From Marinobacter sp. F3R11 (GTDB lineage Bacteria; Pseudomonadota; Gammaproteobacteria; Pseudomonadales; Oleiphilaceae): a DNA stretch of 64,000 bases. Of the stretch, positions 1 through 8,775 are shown in pieces (the first letter of the stretch is position 1; each line of letters starts with the position of its first letter). The stretch is taken from assembly GCF_003318275.1 (NCBI RefSeq), contig NZ_QOCH01000003.1, positions 126,618-190,617 on the forward strand, in the 5' to 3' direction. The translations under genes were made by a program, and so were the position numbers. Under the pieces are notes generated by a model, which was not told where the DNA came from, ran no database searches, and worked only from the letters and a program-made list of their open reading frames with translations.

Positions 1-410
1 AAGTCACCTACAAGCTGTCTGACGGCCGGACTATTATCCTGCCCCTCTCTGGAAGGGTCCGGCGAGTATGCAACAGCGCGCGCTGCCCGGTTGTAAGCAA
101 AAACGTAGTTTGTCTTTTCGAACCGGATAGAGCGCAAACGGGATGCAGCCTGGGCTTTAGCTTCATCTTCAGACAATGCCGTATCGTTCTTCGCCTCCAG
201 AACCACCGCTTTTGCCGCATCAATCAGGTTCTTCAGCCCCAGCTTCCGGGCTTCCAGGAGACTGGTTTCAAGGCGCTGTAACTCTGCTTCTCCATTCACC
301 TTTATCTGACTGACTGAAATCCAGGCAACAGTTGCCGCTGTAACCAGCACTGGTATTAGCACTGCCAGCAGTAAACGGGTTCGTATATGCAGGTGGTTCA
401 AAAAATTCAT
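1..410 (-). CDS. Methyl-accepting chemotaxis protein or Cache-domain sensor, N-terminal part (cut by window edge)
   Basis: Only the first ~136 codons lie in the window; the gene continues past the left edge. The start is ATG at 408-410 with a modest AGGAT ribosome site. The peptide opens with a short cytoplasmic stretch and a strong membrane segment (about residues 11-32, rich in L, V and A). It continues with an extracytoplasmic helix containing KNLIDAAKAVV and then a YVFAYN segment, the pattern of a single Cache (sCache_2) ligand-binding domain. Such domains usually sit in methyl-accepting chemotaxis receptors, less often in histidine kinases or cyclases. The signalling half is not visible, so the output type is inferred. 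Confidence 0.6.
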   Translation of the reverse strand, partial: MNFLNHLHIRTRLLLAVLIPVLVTAATVAWISVSQIKVNGEAELQRLETSLLEARKLGLKNLIDAAKAVVLEAKNDTALSEDEAKAQAASRLRSIRFEKTNYVFAYNRAARAVAYSPDPSREGQDNSPAVRQLVGD

Positions 411-483
411 TACGCCAGATCCTCAGGAGGGTATTGTCTCAAGGTATTAACGACGACAGTTTAAAGATCTTGAGGACAAACAG

Positions 484-699
484 TTAATTTTCATGCACCA
501 CATCAATGTCCCTGCCTTCGTCACACTTACGGCAATCAAGTTCAAAGCCAAGCATGGAACGCCGCCCTTCTGCGCTGGTCACCCAGGGCCTGTTCACCCA
601 CGGCGGGGTATGACGTACATGCTGATTGTGGCCACAAGCAAGTTGAGCAACCCAATGAGATTCTTCATCCTGGTGGTATCCGGCTATCGGTTGTTTCAT
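484..699 (-). CDS. DUF3565 domain-containing protein
   Basis: A 71-residue protein that fits the DUF3565 family over its whole length. It has the GYHQDEESHWVAQLACGH opening, the HVRHTPPW core and a C-terminal CRKC pair that could bind a metal together with the Cys-Gly-His near residue 22. The family has no established function that I know of. It starts 10 bp downstream of the cation transporter stop on the same strand, so the two are probably co-transcribed. Confidence 0.8.
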   Translation of the reverse strand: MKQPIAGYHQDEESHWVAQLACGHNQHVRHTPPWVNRPWVTSAEGRRSMLGFELDCRKCDEGRDIDVVHEN

Positions 700-709
700 A
701 TCATCGAAA

Positions 710-1579
710 TCAATGAATCAGACTGTGTATAAAAATTGCGGGGCGTACAGGAAGACCTTCCAGATGCCGCAAAATAGTGCCCTTCAGACGCTCTGACCGC
801 CCGGACCAGTTGGCAGGAAGGCTGATTTCCACCATCAGGTTCGGGCCGAGCTTGGCCATTCTCACCTGTTCCGGTGCAAGCCCCACCGAGTTCAGGACAT
901 CATGAACTTCTTCCGTATACTCTGCCGGAGGTGCTGCAAGCATGAGCTCCCGTATCGCACCGATGGTCATTTTTACCGGCACAAGTATGAAATAGGCAGA
1001 AATAACGAGCATCATCATCGGATCAGCATACACGGCCCAGGAAGACCAGGCGCTCTGCTCCAGCCACCAGGCAATACCAAACCCCAACAGCACTGCTGCG
1101 CTGAGTACCGAATCCATAAACCACTGCCGCCGTTCGGCAAGGAGCAAGCCGGAAGATTCACGGCGCCCCACCCACTTCAGATACACCCATACCGCAGCAC
1201 AGCCCAGAACACTTACAGAAGCAAAAACCAGAGCCCTGTCGGCACTTACAGAGCGACCACCTTCAAGCATTGCAGCAATCGCAGATGCCAGAGACAACAA
1301 ACATACCAGCGTAATCACCAACCCTTTGACGGCAATCACCAAAGGCTCAACCGCACCACGACCAAACGGGTATTCCCTGGTGGCAGGACGGCGGACAACT
1401 CGTGCTGCGTATAAAGACAGGAGCGACAGCATCAGGCTGACCAAAGAGTATGCGCCATCAAACAGGATGACCAGCGAGTCAATCCACAAACCCCAGGTAA
1501 TTCCGGTCAGGGCAAACAGGCCGGCCGCAACCGCAGACACACTCAGCGCCATATTTTCCAGCGCTATAGACTTAAACAT
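710..1579 (-). CDS. Cation diffusion facilitator-like transporter
   Basis: A 289-residue inner-membrane protein with about six hydrophobic segments and a ~80-residue cytoplasmic C-terminal domain, the layout of CDF transporters that export divalent metals in exchange for protons. The segment DSLVILFDGAYSLVSLM matches TM2, with Asp34 and Asp41. WFMDSVLSAAVLLGF matches TM5 with one Asp. Compared with zinc-type CDFs the usual second acidic/His ligands of the TM2 and TM5 tetrad are not obvious, so the metal is uncertain. It is divergent from the LysR-type gene (start 1675), with which it may share a regulatory region, and lies directly upstream of the DUF3565 gene. Confidence 0.75.
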   Translation of the reverse strand: MFKSIALENMALSVSAVAAGLFALTGITWGLWIDSLVILFDGAYSLVSLMLSLLSLYAARVVRRPATREYPFGRGAVEPLVIAVKGLVITLVCLLSLASAIAAMLEGGRSVSADRALVFASVSVLGCAAVWVYLKWVGRRESSGLLLAERRQWFMDSVLSAAVLLGFGIAWWLEQSAWSSWAVYADPMMMLVISAYFILVPVKMTIGAIRELMLAAPPAEYTEEVHDVLNSVGLAPEQVRMAKLGPNLMVEISLPANWSGRSERLKGTILRHLEGLPVRPAIFIHSLIH

Positions 1580-1674
1580 TTTGATCTCCCGTGATTTACC
1601 AGCATATTATCGCGGTGTATCTGGCGAGTGCGAGTCGGTGGCCGACGGAAAAACCGTCACCAGGGAGGTGTTTC

Positions 1675-2556
1675 TTGAAAACGTCACAGGTAAGAGTATT
1701 CCTGGCGGTAGTGCGCAACGGCACTATCGCAGCGGCAGCCCGGGAGCTTAACCGAAGCCGTACCACTGTAAGCACCGCTCTGGCAGCATTGGAAGACGAA
1801 CTTGGCGTAGCCCTGTTCGAACGCAGTGGAAACCAATTGCACCTGACAAGTATCGGCCAGGCCATAGTTACGGATTGTCGTCGGTTCGATCAGGTAGCAA
1901 TGCAGATTTCCGCACGCTGCCAGCATCACCTCAGCGGTGCAGAATCCGTTTTACGTATAGCCCGGGATGATTCAATTCCGGAATCCGTGTGGCGAGACCT
2001 TCTGCACAGGCTCAAAGCCCGCTTTCCTCAAACCAGCCTCTCTGTGTATCTGGCGGCGCCCCGGGAACTCCCTGCTCTGGTCAAAAACCAGTCGGTGGAT
2101 GTAGCCTACGGTCTTATGCCGGCTCTGGTGAGCGAGGGCTATCAATGGTTTCGTGAACTTGCAGATGTGCGAATGCTCACAGTAGCCGCACCGGACCACC
2201 CACTTAGCCGGCTTAAACGGGTAACTCAGGATGATCTCATCAGCCATACCGAAATCACGCTGGCCTTTATGCAGAACGATCGGCTGGAAGCTGAATCTCC
2301 GGAAACAGCCAACTATCTGGCATTCACCCAATACGAACTGATACGGGATGCAGCAATTGACGGTGCTGGCTGGGCAGACCTTCCCCTGCCTCTTATTACG
2401 AATGCCCTGAGGCAGGATAAACTCAAAGTTGTTCACCACCGCAGTGCTCGCTGGTGGAAGGTGTTCAGCGCACTGGAATCCGAACAGGCGCAAGGCGGCG
2501 CGGTTCTGGGGTGGCTGGCCACGGAACTGGAACAGTATCTGGAAACAGTGGAATAG
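1675..2556 (+). CDS. LysR-family transcriptional regulator
   Basis: The N-terminal winged helix-turn-helix is clear: residues 1-60 contain VRNGTIAAAARELNRSRTTV followed by LEDELGVALFERSG, the classic LysR DNA-recognition region. A LysR substrate-binding domain follows (about 90-290). The reading frame is open from 1591, but TTG at 1675 is chosen because AGGGAGG (1662-1668) lies 6 nt before it and the protein then begins right at the HTH, giving 293 residues. It is divergent from the CDF-type transporter and may control it, as LysR proteins often regulate the adjacent divergent gene. The effector is unknown. Confidence 0.88.
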   Translation: MKTSQVRVFLAVVRNGTIAAAARELNRSRTTVSTALAALEDELGVALFERSGNQLHLTSIGQAIVTDCRRFDQVAMQISARCQHHLSGAESVLRIARDDSIPESVWRDLLHRLKARFPQTSLSVYLAAPRELPALVKNQSVDVAYGLMPALVSEGYQWFRELADVRMLTVAAPDHPLSRLKRVTQDDLISHTEITLAFMQNDRLEAESPETANYLAFTQYELIRDAAIDGAGWADLPLPLITNALRQDKLKVVHHRSARWWKVFSALESEQAQGGAVLGWLATELEQYLETVE

Positions 2557-2559
2557 GTA

Positions 2560-3450
2560 TTACCGTCCGGCAAGCCGGGAACGCCCGGCCCAGGCCGACC
2601 ACGAATACAACCCAAGCGCCACCCAGATCATCATAAAGCTCGCCAGCTTTTCAGGGCTCAGGGGCTCATTGAATACCAGTAACGCAATCAAAAACTGAAT
2701 AGTGGGATTGATATACATAAGAAAGCCGACAGTTGACAGCCGCAACCTGCGTGCTGCACCGGCAAAAAGCAGCAAAGGAATTGCCGTTACAATGCCACTG
2801 GAAAGCAGCAGCAACGTAGTGTCAGCGCTCTCAAAGAAATGGGAGGCCCCCGCATAACTTAATGCTGCAAGTGCTAACAGCCCGACAGGCAACAGAAGGA
2901 GTGTTTCCACGAACAATCCTGAAAGCCCATCCAGAGCAACCTGTTTACGAAGCAGACCATAGATCCCGAAGCTGAACGCAAGCACCAGCGTTATCCAGGG
3001 CACAACCCCCAGGAGAAATAGCTGGTAGAGAATGGCAATGGTCGCCACCACCACAGCCAGAACCTGCAAGCGGGATATACTTTCCTTGAGTACAAGCATG
3101 CCCAATCCGACGTTAACCAGAGGCGTCAGAAAGTAGCCGAGACTGGCCTGCAGAACCTGCCGGGATTCCACGGCATAGATGTACACACCCCAGTTAACTG
3201 CAATAAGCACCGCACAACCAAGAACAAGCCCCAGCTTTTTCGGGCGCGCCAGAGCCGACTTTACGACCTGCCAACGCTTCAGAAATGTGACAACAACCGC
3301 AAGGAAAACACAGGACCAGAGCACCCGGTGAATCACCACTTCCCAGGCCGGCACACCTTCAAACAAAGCAAAATAAAGCGGGAAGCACCCCCAGATGGTG
3401 TAGGCAGACACGCCGAATACAACACCCTGATTTGTTTCCTGTGCTGCCAT
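2560..3450 (-). CDS. rarD: EamA-family transporter RarD
   Basis: A 296-residue, ten-helix inner-membrane protein of the drug/metabolite transporter superfamily. The opening GVVFGVSAYTIWGCFPLYF and the following IHRVLWSCVFL segment are characteristic of RarD (chloramphenicol-sensitivity protein). The two EamA halves sit at about 8-145 and 155-285, and the second half has the typical FLMYINPTIQFLIALLVF ending. The substrate of RarD proteins is not settled. The gene converges with the LysR gene, with only 3 bp between the stops. Confidence 0.88.
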   Translation of the reverse strand: MAAQETNQGVVFGVSAYTIWGCFPLYFALFEGVPAWEVVIHRVLWSCVFLAVVVTFLKRWQVVKSALARPKKLGLVLGCAVLIAVNWGVYIYAVESRQVLQASLGYFLTPLVNVGLGMLVLKESISRLQVLAVVVATIAILYQLFLLGVVPWITLVLAFSFGIYGLLRKQVALDGLSGLFVETLLLLPVGLLALAALSYAGASHFFESADTTLLLLSSGIVTAIPLLLFAGAARRLRLSTVGFLMYINPTIQFLIALLVFNEPLSPEKLASFMMIWVALGLYSWSAWAGRSRLAGR

Positions 3451-3644
3451 TCAAATAGCTTCCTCATTATGCGCGGTGGCGCTAAATTTAACATGCTCGC
3501 AGGGTGTCACGCCCGGGCAATATGCCTTAACCTTAAGGAGCCCCTCTTGTCGTGCGGGAACCCTTTCAGAAAACATTTCTGGCCACACGACGAGCGGTGC
3601 AGGTTTTTTTGCAGGAAATGGGCATGCCCATAGTGAGACCAGAG

Positions 3645-3675
3645 TTGCTCCCATTCAATTAATCATTGCTATACT
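3645..3675 (+). promoter_or_regulatory. Possible promoter of the PAS-GGDEF gene
   Basis: TATACT at 3670-3675 is a good -10 match, with TTGCTC at 3645-3650 as a weak -35 at a 19-bp spacing. Transcription would start near 3682, about 23 nt before the ATG. Based only on consensus similarity. Confidence 0.35.
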
Positions 3676-3704
3676 GCGCCAAACACCTACAAGAACTGCC
3701 GCTA

Positions 3705-4658
3705 ATGACGACGCGTGACACTGAGCAGACAATTCCTACCCAAAGTGCTGATGCTGCCGAGTCTTCTGTGGGTAAGGCGGCGCTTCAGACGATTCTCGAC
3801 AATCTTGATGCTTTGGTGTACGTCTCAGATTTCGATACATACGAATTGTTGTATCTGAACGCTTATGGACGCAGCGTATGGGGCAATTTCCAGAAAGGCC
3901 AGAAGTGCTGGGAGGTTCTGCAAAACAATGATGGCCCTTGTAGCTTCTGCACAAACAATCTGCTCATAAACAGCGACGGACAGGCCACCGCCCCCCATGT
4001 GTGGGAATTTCAGAACGAGGTTGATAAACGCTGGTATCAGTGCCGGGATCAGGCCATTGAGTGGACTGACGGAAGGCTGGTTCGTCTGGAAATCGCCACG
4101 GACATCACCGATCGCAAGTACATGGAGATTGCTTTGCAGGATGCCCGGAAAAAAGCGGAAGCAGCGTCTCTGCAGGACGAGCTCACTCTTCTGAATAACC
4201 GCCGGGCATTTTTCCAGTTCGGGAATTTATTCCTCAAACAGGCTCGCCGGCACCAGACGCCCATGGCCGCCATTATGTTCGATCTGGACCATTTCAAACA
4301 GATCAATGACAACCACGGTCATGAAGCAGGAGATGCCGTCCTCAAAAAGGTTGGCAGCATGCTGCTGGATAAGGTGCGGGACTCCGATATTGCTGCACGC
4401 ATTGGCGGCGAAGAATTCGGCATATTGCTACCAGACACCACTCAGGATCAGGCTATAGAGCTGGCAGAACGCCTGCGCTTCATGCTCCAGGAACTACAGA
4501 TCCGTTACCGGCAGGTGGAGCTTCGCCCGACTGCCAGCTTTGGCGTTGCAATGTTATCTGCAGATGACGACCGGCTTGAGGCTCTGCTCTCAAGAGCCGA
4601 CGACGCCATGTACCAGTCAAAAACCAGAGGCCGGAACCAAGTGCACCTGTCGTCGTAG
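3705..4658 (+). CDS. PAS-GGDEF diguanylate cyclase
   Basis: A 317-residue soluble protein. A PAS domain (about 28-135) is followed by a short coiled linker and a GGDEF domain (about 155-315). The active-site motif is GGEEF at 234-238, preceded by a complete inhibitory site RDSD at 225-228, so it should make cyclic di-GMP and be product-inhibited. The PAS domain carries Cys68 plus a CSFC pair (79-82) in a KCWEVLQ...PCSFC arrangement that could hold a redox or metal signal. The frame is open from 3666, but ATG 3705 is preferred because a TATACT element at 3670-3675 would put the transcript start after the upstream TTG. Its target process is unknown. Confidence 0.9.
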   Translation: MTTRDTEQTIPTQSADAAESSVGKAALQTILDNLDALVYVSDFDTYELLYLNAYGRSVWGNFQKGQKCWEVLQNNDGPCSFCTNNLLINSDGQATAPHVWEFQNEVDKRWYQCRDQAIEWTDGRLVRLEIATDITDRKYMEIALQDARKKAEAASLQDELTLLNNRRAFFQFGNLFLKQARRHQTPMAAIMFDLDHFKQINDNHGHEAGDAVLKKVGSMLLDKVRDSDIAARIGGEEFGILLPDTTQDQAIELAERLRFMLQELQIRYRQVELRPTASFGVAMLSADDDRLEALLSRADDAMYQSKTRGRNQVHLSS

Positions 4659-4692
4659 CTCCCCCATTGACTTGCGGGCAATGCAAGCGCTT

Positions 4693-5118
4693 TTACGGGC
4701 GTCGTGTTACCGCCATTGTCAGGCGAGAAATGCAGGTCGTCTTACCCTCTTCATTTTCTATACGGATCTCCCATACCTGAGTCGCACTGCCTATATGAAT
4801 GGCCCTGGCCGTTCCATAGACCCAACCCTTGGTCGCCGGGCGAATGTGGTTAGCATTAACTTCTAGCCCTACTGCAACAGTATTCGGATCTTTCAGGCAA
4901 CAATTGGCGGCCATACTGCCCAGTGTTTCTGCAAGCACCACCGATGACCCGCCATGGAGGATGCCAAAAGGCTGAACCGTGCGTTCATCGACCGGCATCC
5001 GGCCTTTCACGTAATCATCACCTATTTCAGTATACTCAATGCCCATGTGGCTCACTGCCGTGTTAGCGCTGCTTTTCGCCAACCCTTCAAGGTCCGGTTT
5101 ACGGGTCCAGATTGCCAT
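4693..5118 (-). CDS. PaaI-family (hotdog-fold) thioesterase
   Basis: A 141-residue single-domain protein of the YbdB/PaaI hotdog thioesterase family, which hydrolyses acyl- or aryl-CoA esters. It shows the family signature QPFGILHGGSSVVLAETLGS, with the conserved HGG and the catalytic acidic residue of the following helix, then a VGLEVNANHIRPA strand and a C-terminal ISRLTMAV strand. The open frame extends 30 codons upstream, but residues before MAIWTRKPDLEG look unlike the family, so ATG at 5118 is chosen. Substrate is not predictable. It converges with the PAS-GGDEF gene, and its stop is 34 bp away. Confidence 0.85.
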   Translation of the reverse strand: MAIWTRKPDLEGLAKSSANTAVSHMGIEYTEIGDDYVKGRMPVDERTVQPFGILHGGSSVVLAETLGSMAANCCLKDPNTVAVGLEVNANHIRPATKGWVYGTARAIHIGSATQVWEIRIENEEGKTTCISRLTMAVTRRP

Positions 5119-5164
5119 GCTGATAGAAACTCTCTTATTGGGTTTATGAAGTATCCTGCAGTCG

Positions 5165-5998
5165 CTAAAACTGCAGAGACATGTAGCGAGCCGTGTATTC
5201 ACTGACAAGCTCGTCCAGACGACCTGAATTATTCAGGGTATACAGACGATCTGCAATGCGTTCACGGAATTCGAAGGTGTTGCATTCCGAGTTTTTGGAA
5301 AAGGTGAAGAAAAGCCCTTCGGTACTCACCGGCACATCCAGAGACACAAACTCATCATCCAAACCCATACTCTGAAGTTTTACCTGTCCCTGCAATCGTT
5401 CATACAACACATAATCCAGGCGCCCGGCCAAAGCCATTTCAAAGGATTGTTCCAGGGTTCTGACGCTGACAATTTCCAGATTTTTCTCGGCATAACGGTC
5501 AAACCCCTGCCCGAAACTGTTATTAATCAGCGTACCTCCTGTTTTGCCCTCCAAATCCGGCCAGTGGCGATATTCAAACACCCGTTCTTTGGGCACCCAT
5601 ACGGACGTGGAAACATGCATAAAAGGGGGCAGCACATAATCCATATACTCGATACGCTCCGAGGTAATAAAGGCGCCGGCGACCATATCAAGCTCACCCA
5701 CTCGGGCAAGACGCTGAACCCGTGCCCAGGAGCCCAGGTTCTGAACCTCCAGAGTCACGCCAAGGGGCTCAATAACTTCCTGCAGATAAGCGGCGGCCGC
5801 ACCTGTCAGCTTCCCGGGTGCCAGGGAATCCTCCCATAGCAATGGTGGATACTCGGGGTTGCCACTCACCGTCAGCGTTTTGCAAAAGGCCGCTGACGCC
5901 TCTGCTCTGCCAGAAACTATCAGGGTCAACAAAACAGCCAGGAGCGTGCTACCGGTGACAGACATACGTTTCCTGAAGTCCGACGAGTAACCTGTCAT
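5165..5998 (-). CDS. Periplasmic family-3 substrate-binding protein
   Basis: A 277-residue secreted protein. Residues 1-35 form a signal peptide with a basic RKR start, a hydrophobic core and a likely cleavage after AEASA. The mature part is an SBP_bac_3 fold: KTLTVSGNPEYPPLLWED, then AYLQEVIEPLGV, GELDMVAGAF and YMDYVLPPF. ATG 5998 is kept because GAGG lies 9 nt upstream and the RKR n-region is retained. No ABC permease is adjacent, so it may be a stand-alone solute sensor or orphan receptor. It is 18 bp downstream of a second, distantly related binding protein on the same strand. Confidence 0.82.
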   Translation of the reverse strand: MTGYSSDFRKRMSVTGSTLLAVLLTLIVSGRAEASAAFCKTLTVSGNPEYPPLLWEDSLAPGKLTGAAAAYLQEVIEPLGVTLEVQNLGSWARVQRLARVGELDMVAGAFITSERIEYMDYVLPPFMHVSTSVWVPKERVFEYRHWPDLEGKTGGTLINNSFGQGFDRYAEKNLEIVSVRTLEQSFEMALAGRLDYVLYERLQGQVKLQSMGLDDEFVSLDVPVSTEGLFFTFSKNSECNTFEFRERIADRLYTLNNSGRLDELVSEYTARYMSLQF

Positions 5999-6017
5999 CC
6001 TGTTTTGCCTCGATGGA

Positions 6018-6770
6018 TTATAGAGCGTAGTGATCCATGTACTCGAGTACCAGATCTTCGTATATACCTTCTGCTGTTATCAGTTTGAGCGCGGCGCGCA
6101 TGTCGTCAGAATACTCCAGCACCGGAGATGTCCTGGCAACCGCGATCCAGGACCTTTCTCCAGGCACGAAAAAAGGAGACACCTTGACTGACAGACCAAG
6201 CTCACGAACCGTATACAACCCCACAAGTTCCGGGGCAACAACAACATCGACCCGGCCCTTCTCCATCATCAGAAGCAGGTTTTCATACCGGGGGGCGGCT
6301 TCTTTATGCAGCCGCTCATCATTATCAAACTTTGTGAAATAACTCGCCCCTTCCATTACCCCTATGGTTTTACCGTATAGATCCGCATAACGCTCAATAC
6401 GACCAGAGTCTCTGGAATACAGGAACAACCTGCGTTCCGGCGGGAAAGCCGGCGCAACAAACTCCATCAGGTTATTCCTTTCAGGCGTTTTCAGGACCCC
6501 CAGCATAACGTCTACCTCGCCGCGCCGGATCAGGTTCAGAACCCTCCGGAAAGGAGCTTCCCGGTAATACGTCTTCCAGCCCAACCGCTCCGTGATTTCC
6601 CTGAAAATATCCACGTACAGGCCTGACGGCGGTCCACCGTCAACAATCCGGTACGGCGGTGCGTGGCTGGCACCCACCGTAACCTTCAGGGGGGGGATGG
6701 TCTCTGTCCCCTGCTGGGCATTCGCAGTAAGCGCCACTACCGACAGTAAAGCGGCAATCAATACCCGCAT
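6018..6770 (-). CDS. Periplasmic family-3 substrate-binding protein
   Basis: A 250-residue protein with a short signal peptide (cleavage after ANA, about residue 18) and an SBP_bac_3 fold: KVTVGASHAPPYRIVDG, GLYVDIFREITERLGW, RGEVDVMLGVL and GKTIGVMEG. It resembles amino-acid-type binding proteins, but there are no transporter membrane components nearby. It is the first gene of a probable two-gene unit with the downstream binding protein. Ligand unknown. Confidence 0.82.
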   Translation of the reverse strand: MRVLIAALLSVVALTANAQQGTETIPPLKVTVGASHAPPYRIVDGGPPSGLYVDIFREITERLGWKTYYREAPFRRVLNLIRRGEVDVMLGVLKTPERNNLMEFVAPAFPPERRLFLYSRDSGRIERYADLYGKTIGVMEGASYFTKFDNDERLHKEAAPRYENLLLMMEKGRVDVVVAPELVGLYTVRELGLSVKVSPFFVPGERSWIAVARTSPVLEYSDDMRAALKLITAEGIYEDLVLEYMDHYAL

Positions 6771-7003
6771 TGTCTATTGTCCCCATGCAACTGTTTAAAA
6801 CGAACAGGGACTGTGCCCCGATTACAGTATAGACGCTCTCAGTTCCATGAACGGTCTGGCTACACAAAAAGATGCACATCCACACATAGCAGCTGCCTCG
6901 CCAGGGCACTGACCATTCACATAATCTCCTGCTATTTAAGCACCAACATCTGCCAGTCTGTGCTAACGTTTTGAAGAACATCTCAAAAAGGCTGATTTTT
7001 TTC

Positions 7004-7732
7004 ATGAGTAACCCCAAACACACCCTTTTCTGGATGACCTTTTTTCTGGCAATCGTTTCAGTCGTCGGCGTGTTGGTCCACAAGCCGCTGATAACCGCAT
7101 TTATGGCAAACTGGGTCTTCAATCTGCTGATTATTTGTGTCCTTTTTGTCGGCATCGGCCTGACCTACCGCCAGGTCTTCGTACTATTCCCGGAACTGCG
7201 CTGGATATCCCAGTTCCGTACCGGGCATTCAGGCCTTTCGGTGCTCGAGGAACCCCGCTTGCTCAAGCCTTTGGCACGGCAGCTGGGCGAAGAATCCAAA
7301 CGTGATCGTTTCACCCTCTCCACCCTGTCACTGCGCACAGTTCTGGATGGCATCCATTCCCGGATGGACGAACAGCGCGAAATAACCCGGTATTTCATCA
7401 ACTTGCTGGTTTTTCTCGGGCTTCTGGGCACCTTCTGGGGTTTGCTGGGTACCATCAATGCAGTGGGTGAGGTGATTACCAATCTTGATATGGGCCAGGG
7501 CGATTTCGGTAAGGTGTTTGCAAACCTCCAGACAGGGTTGTTAACACCCCTGCAGGGCATGGGGACAGCATTCAGCTCATCGCTGCTCGGTCTTGGAGGA
7601 TCGCTGATCCTGGGCTTTCTCGATATCCAGGCCGGGCATGCCCAAAACCGGTTCTATGATGGACTGGAAGAGTGGCTGACAGGCGTTACTAATCTGGTCG
7701 ACACCTCTAACAGCGACGAACGCCGGCCATGA
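7004..7732 (+). CDS. MotA/TolQ/ExbB-like proton-channel protein
   Basis: A 242-residue inner-membrane protein of the MotA/TolQ/ExbB superfamily. It has two N-terminal membrane helices (about 8-55), a cytoplasmic segment, and the conserved third helix FINLLVFLGLLGTFWGLLGT (about 134-155). The fourth helix region, GLLTPLQGMGTAFSSSLLGL, is the family's ion-channel signature. ATG 7004 is preferred over an in-frame TTG at 6971; AAGG lies upstream, though spacing is long. Its stop overlaps the start of the OmpA/MotB-like partner by 4 bp (ATGA), so the two probably form one ion-driven stator complex. The flagellar stator is encoded separately at 10.5-12.2 kb. Confidence 0.85.
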   Translation: MSNPKHTLFWMTFFLAIVSVVGVLVHKPLITAFMANWVFNLLIICVLFVGIGLTYRQVFVLFPELRWISQFRTGHSGLSVLEEPRLLKPLARQLGEESKRDRFTLSTLSLRTVLDGIHSRMDEQREITRYFINLLVFLGLLGTFWGLLGTINAVGEVITNLDMGQGDFGKVFANLQTGLLTPLQGMGTAFSSSLLGLGGSLILGFLDIQAGHAQNRFYDGLEEWLTGVTNLVDTSNSDERRP

Positions 7733-8775
7733 TCGGATCCAGACGCCGAAGCCGGAGCACCACCAACGTCTGGCCAGGGTACGTAGACGCACTCTCAGCC
7801 CTGCTTATGCTGGTGATCTTCATGCTGCTTATTTACGTAGTCAGCCAGCTGTTCCTGTCTCAAACCTTGTCTGACCGCAATTCTGAACTGGCTCGCCTGA
7901 ATCAGAGGCTGGACGAGATTTCTCAACTTCTGGGGCTGGAACAGAGCAAGACAAAAGCTCTGGAACAAGAGATGCTCTCCGTTCAAAGCAACTTCAGCGC
8001 CAGCCTGGCAAAAAATGAAGATCTGCAACAGCGGCTGGACGCGTCCCGCAAACAGCTCATGCAGCAAACCGCCGATGCCGAGGCCCGGGCGGAAAGGCTG
8101 GCCAGCATGAATCGGGAGCTGGATGACAAGGACGAGCTTTCTGCAAGCCAGCAGAACATGATCCTGCAGCTGTCCAGCCAGATAGCATCACTTCAGAGCC
8201 AGCTTCAGCAGATAACCGCCGCACTCAAGCTGCAAAAAGAAATAACGGCGGACAAAGAGGGAGAGCTGGAAAATGTCAGCAAACGCCTCAATACGCTGCT
8301 GGCTGAGCGGGTCAACGAACTGGAACAGTACCAGTCTGCATTCTTCTCGAGGCTGCGCGACATTCTGGCCGCCAATGAAAACATCCGCATTGTCGGCGAC
8401 CGGTTCCTGCTGCCTTCCGAGCTGCTGTTTGCTTCTGGTTCAGCCAGCCTGGGCCCGGAAGGAAAACAGGAACTCGACAAGCTGGCCGAAGTGCTGCTGG
8501 ATGTGGTCAAAACCATCCCCGCAGATCTTGAGTGGATTCTGCGCATTGATGGCCATACCGATCTGATTCCCATCAACACACCGCAGTTTCCCTCCAACTG
8601 GGAGCTTTCAACTGCTCGCGCTGTAGCGGTAGTGCGTTACCTCGCAGCCCGGAACGTGCCCGAAAACCGCATGGTGGCAGCAGGCTTTGGTGAGTTCTTC
8701 CCGGTTGCAGATGGTGCCACGCCGGCAGCCTTGCGGAAAAACCGGCGCATAGAAATCAAACTTACAGACCGCTAA
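7729..8775 (+). CDS. MotB/OmpA-like peptidoglycan-binding protein with long coiled coil
   Basis: A 348-residue protein with one N-terminal membrane helix (about 20-42). Asp20 in GYVDALSALLML occupies the position of the ion-carrying Asp of MotB. Residues about 45-205 are almost entirely heptad-like (E, Q, L, K, A), a long periplasmic coiled coil with no counterpart in ordinary MotB. The C-terminal OmpA/MotB domain (about 215-345) has GHTDLIPI and NWELSTARAVAVV, which bind peptidoglycan. It overlaps the MotA/TolQ-like gene by 4 bp and converges with panE with a 4-bp overlap of the 3' ends. It probably couples an ion gradient to work at the cell wall; the task is unknown. Confidence 0.83.
   Translation: MIGSRRRSRSTTNVWPGYVDALSALLMLVIFMLLIYVVSQLFLSQTLSDRNSELARLNQRLDEISQLLGLEQSKTKALEQEMLSVQSNFSASLAKNEDLQQRLDASRKQLMQQTADAEARAERLASMNRELDDKDELSASQQNMILQLSSQIASLQSQLQQITAALKLQKEITADKEGELENVSKRLNTLLAERVNELEQYQSAFFSRLRDILAANENIRIVGDRFLLPSELLFASGSASLGPEGKQELDKLAEVLLDVVKTIPADLEWILRIDGHTDLIPINTPQFPSNWELSTARAVAVVRYLAARNVPENRMVAAGFGEFFPVADGATPAALRKNRRIEIKLTDR

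Noticed and set aside
3451..3654. A 67-codon open frame ending directly before rarD
   Set aside because: No ribosome site precedes its ATG and the protein matches nothing I know. It probably reflects chance in a 254-bp intergenic region.
7004..8775. Zorya-type anti-phage system (ZorA/ZorB)
   Set aside because: The channel protein is short and lacks the long cytoplasmic tail of ZorA. The MotB-like partner is much longer than ZorB, and no ZorC, ZorD or ZorE gene is nearby.
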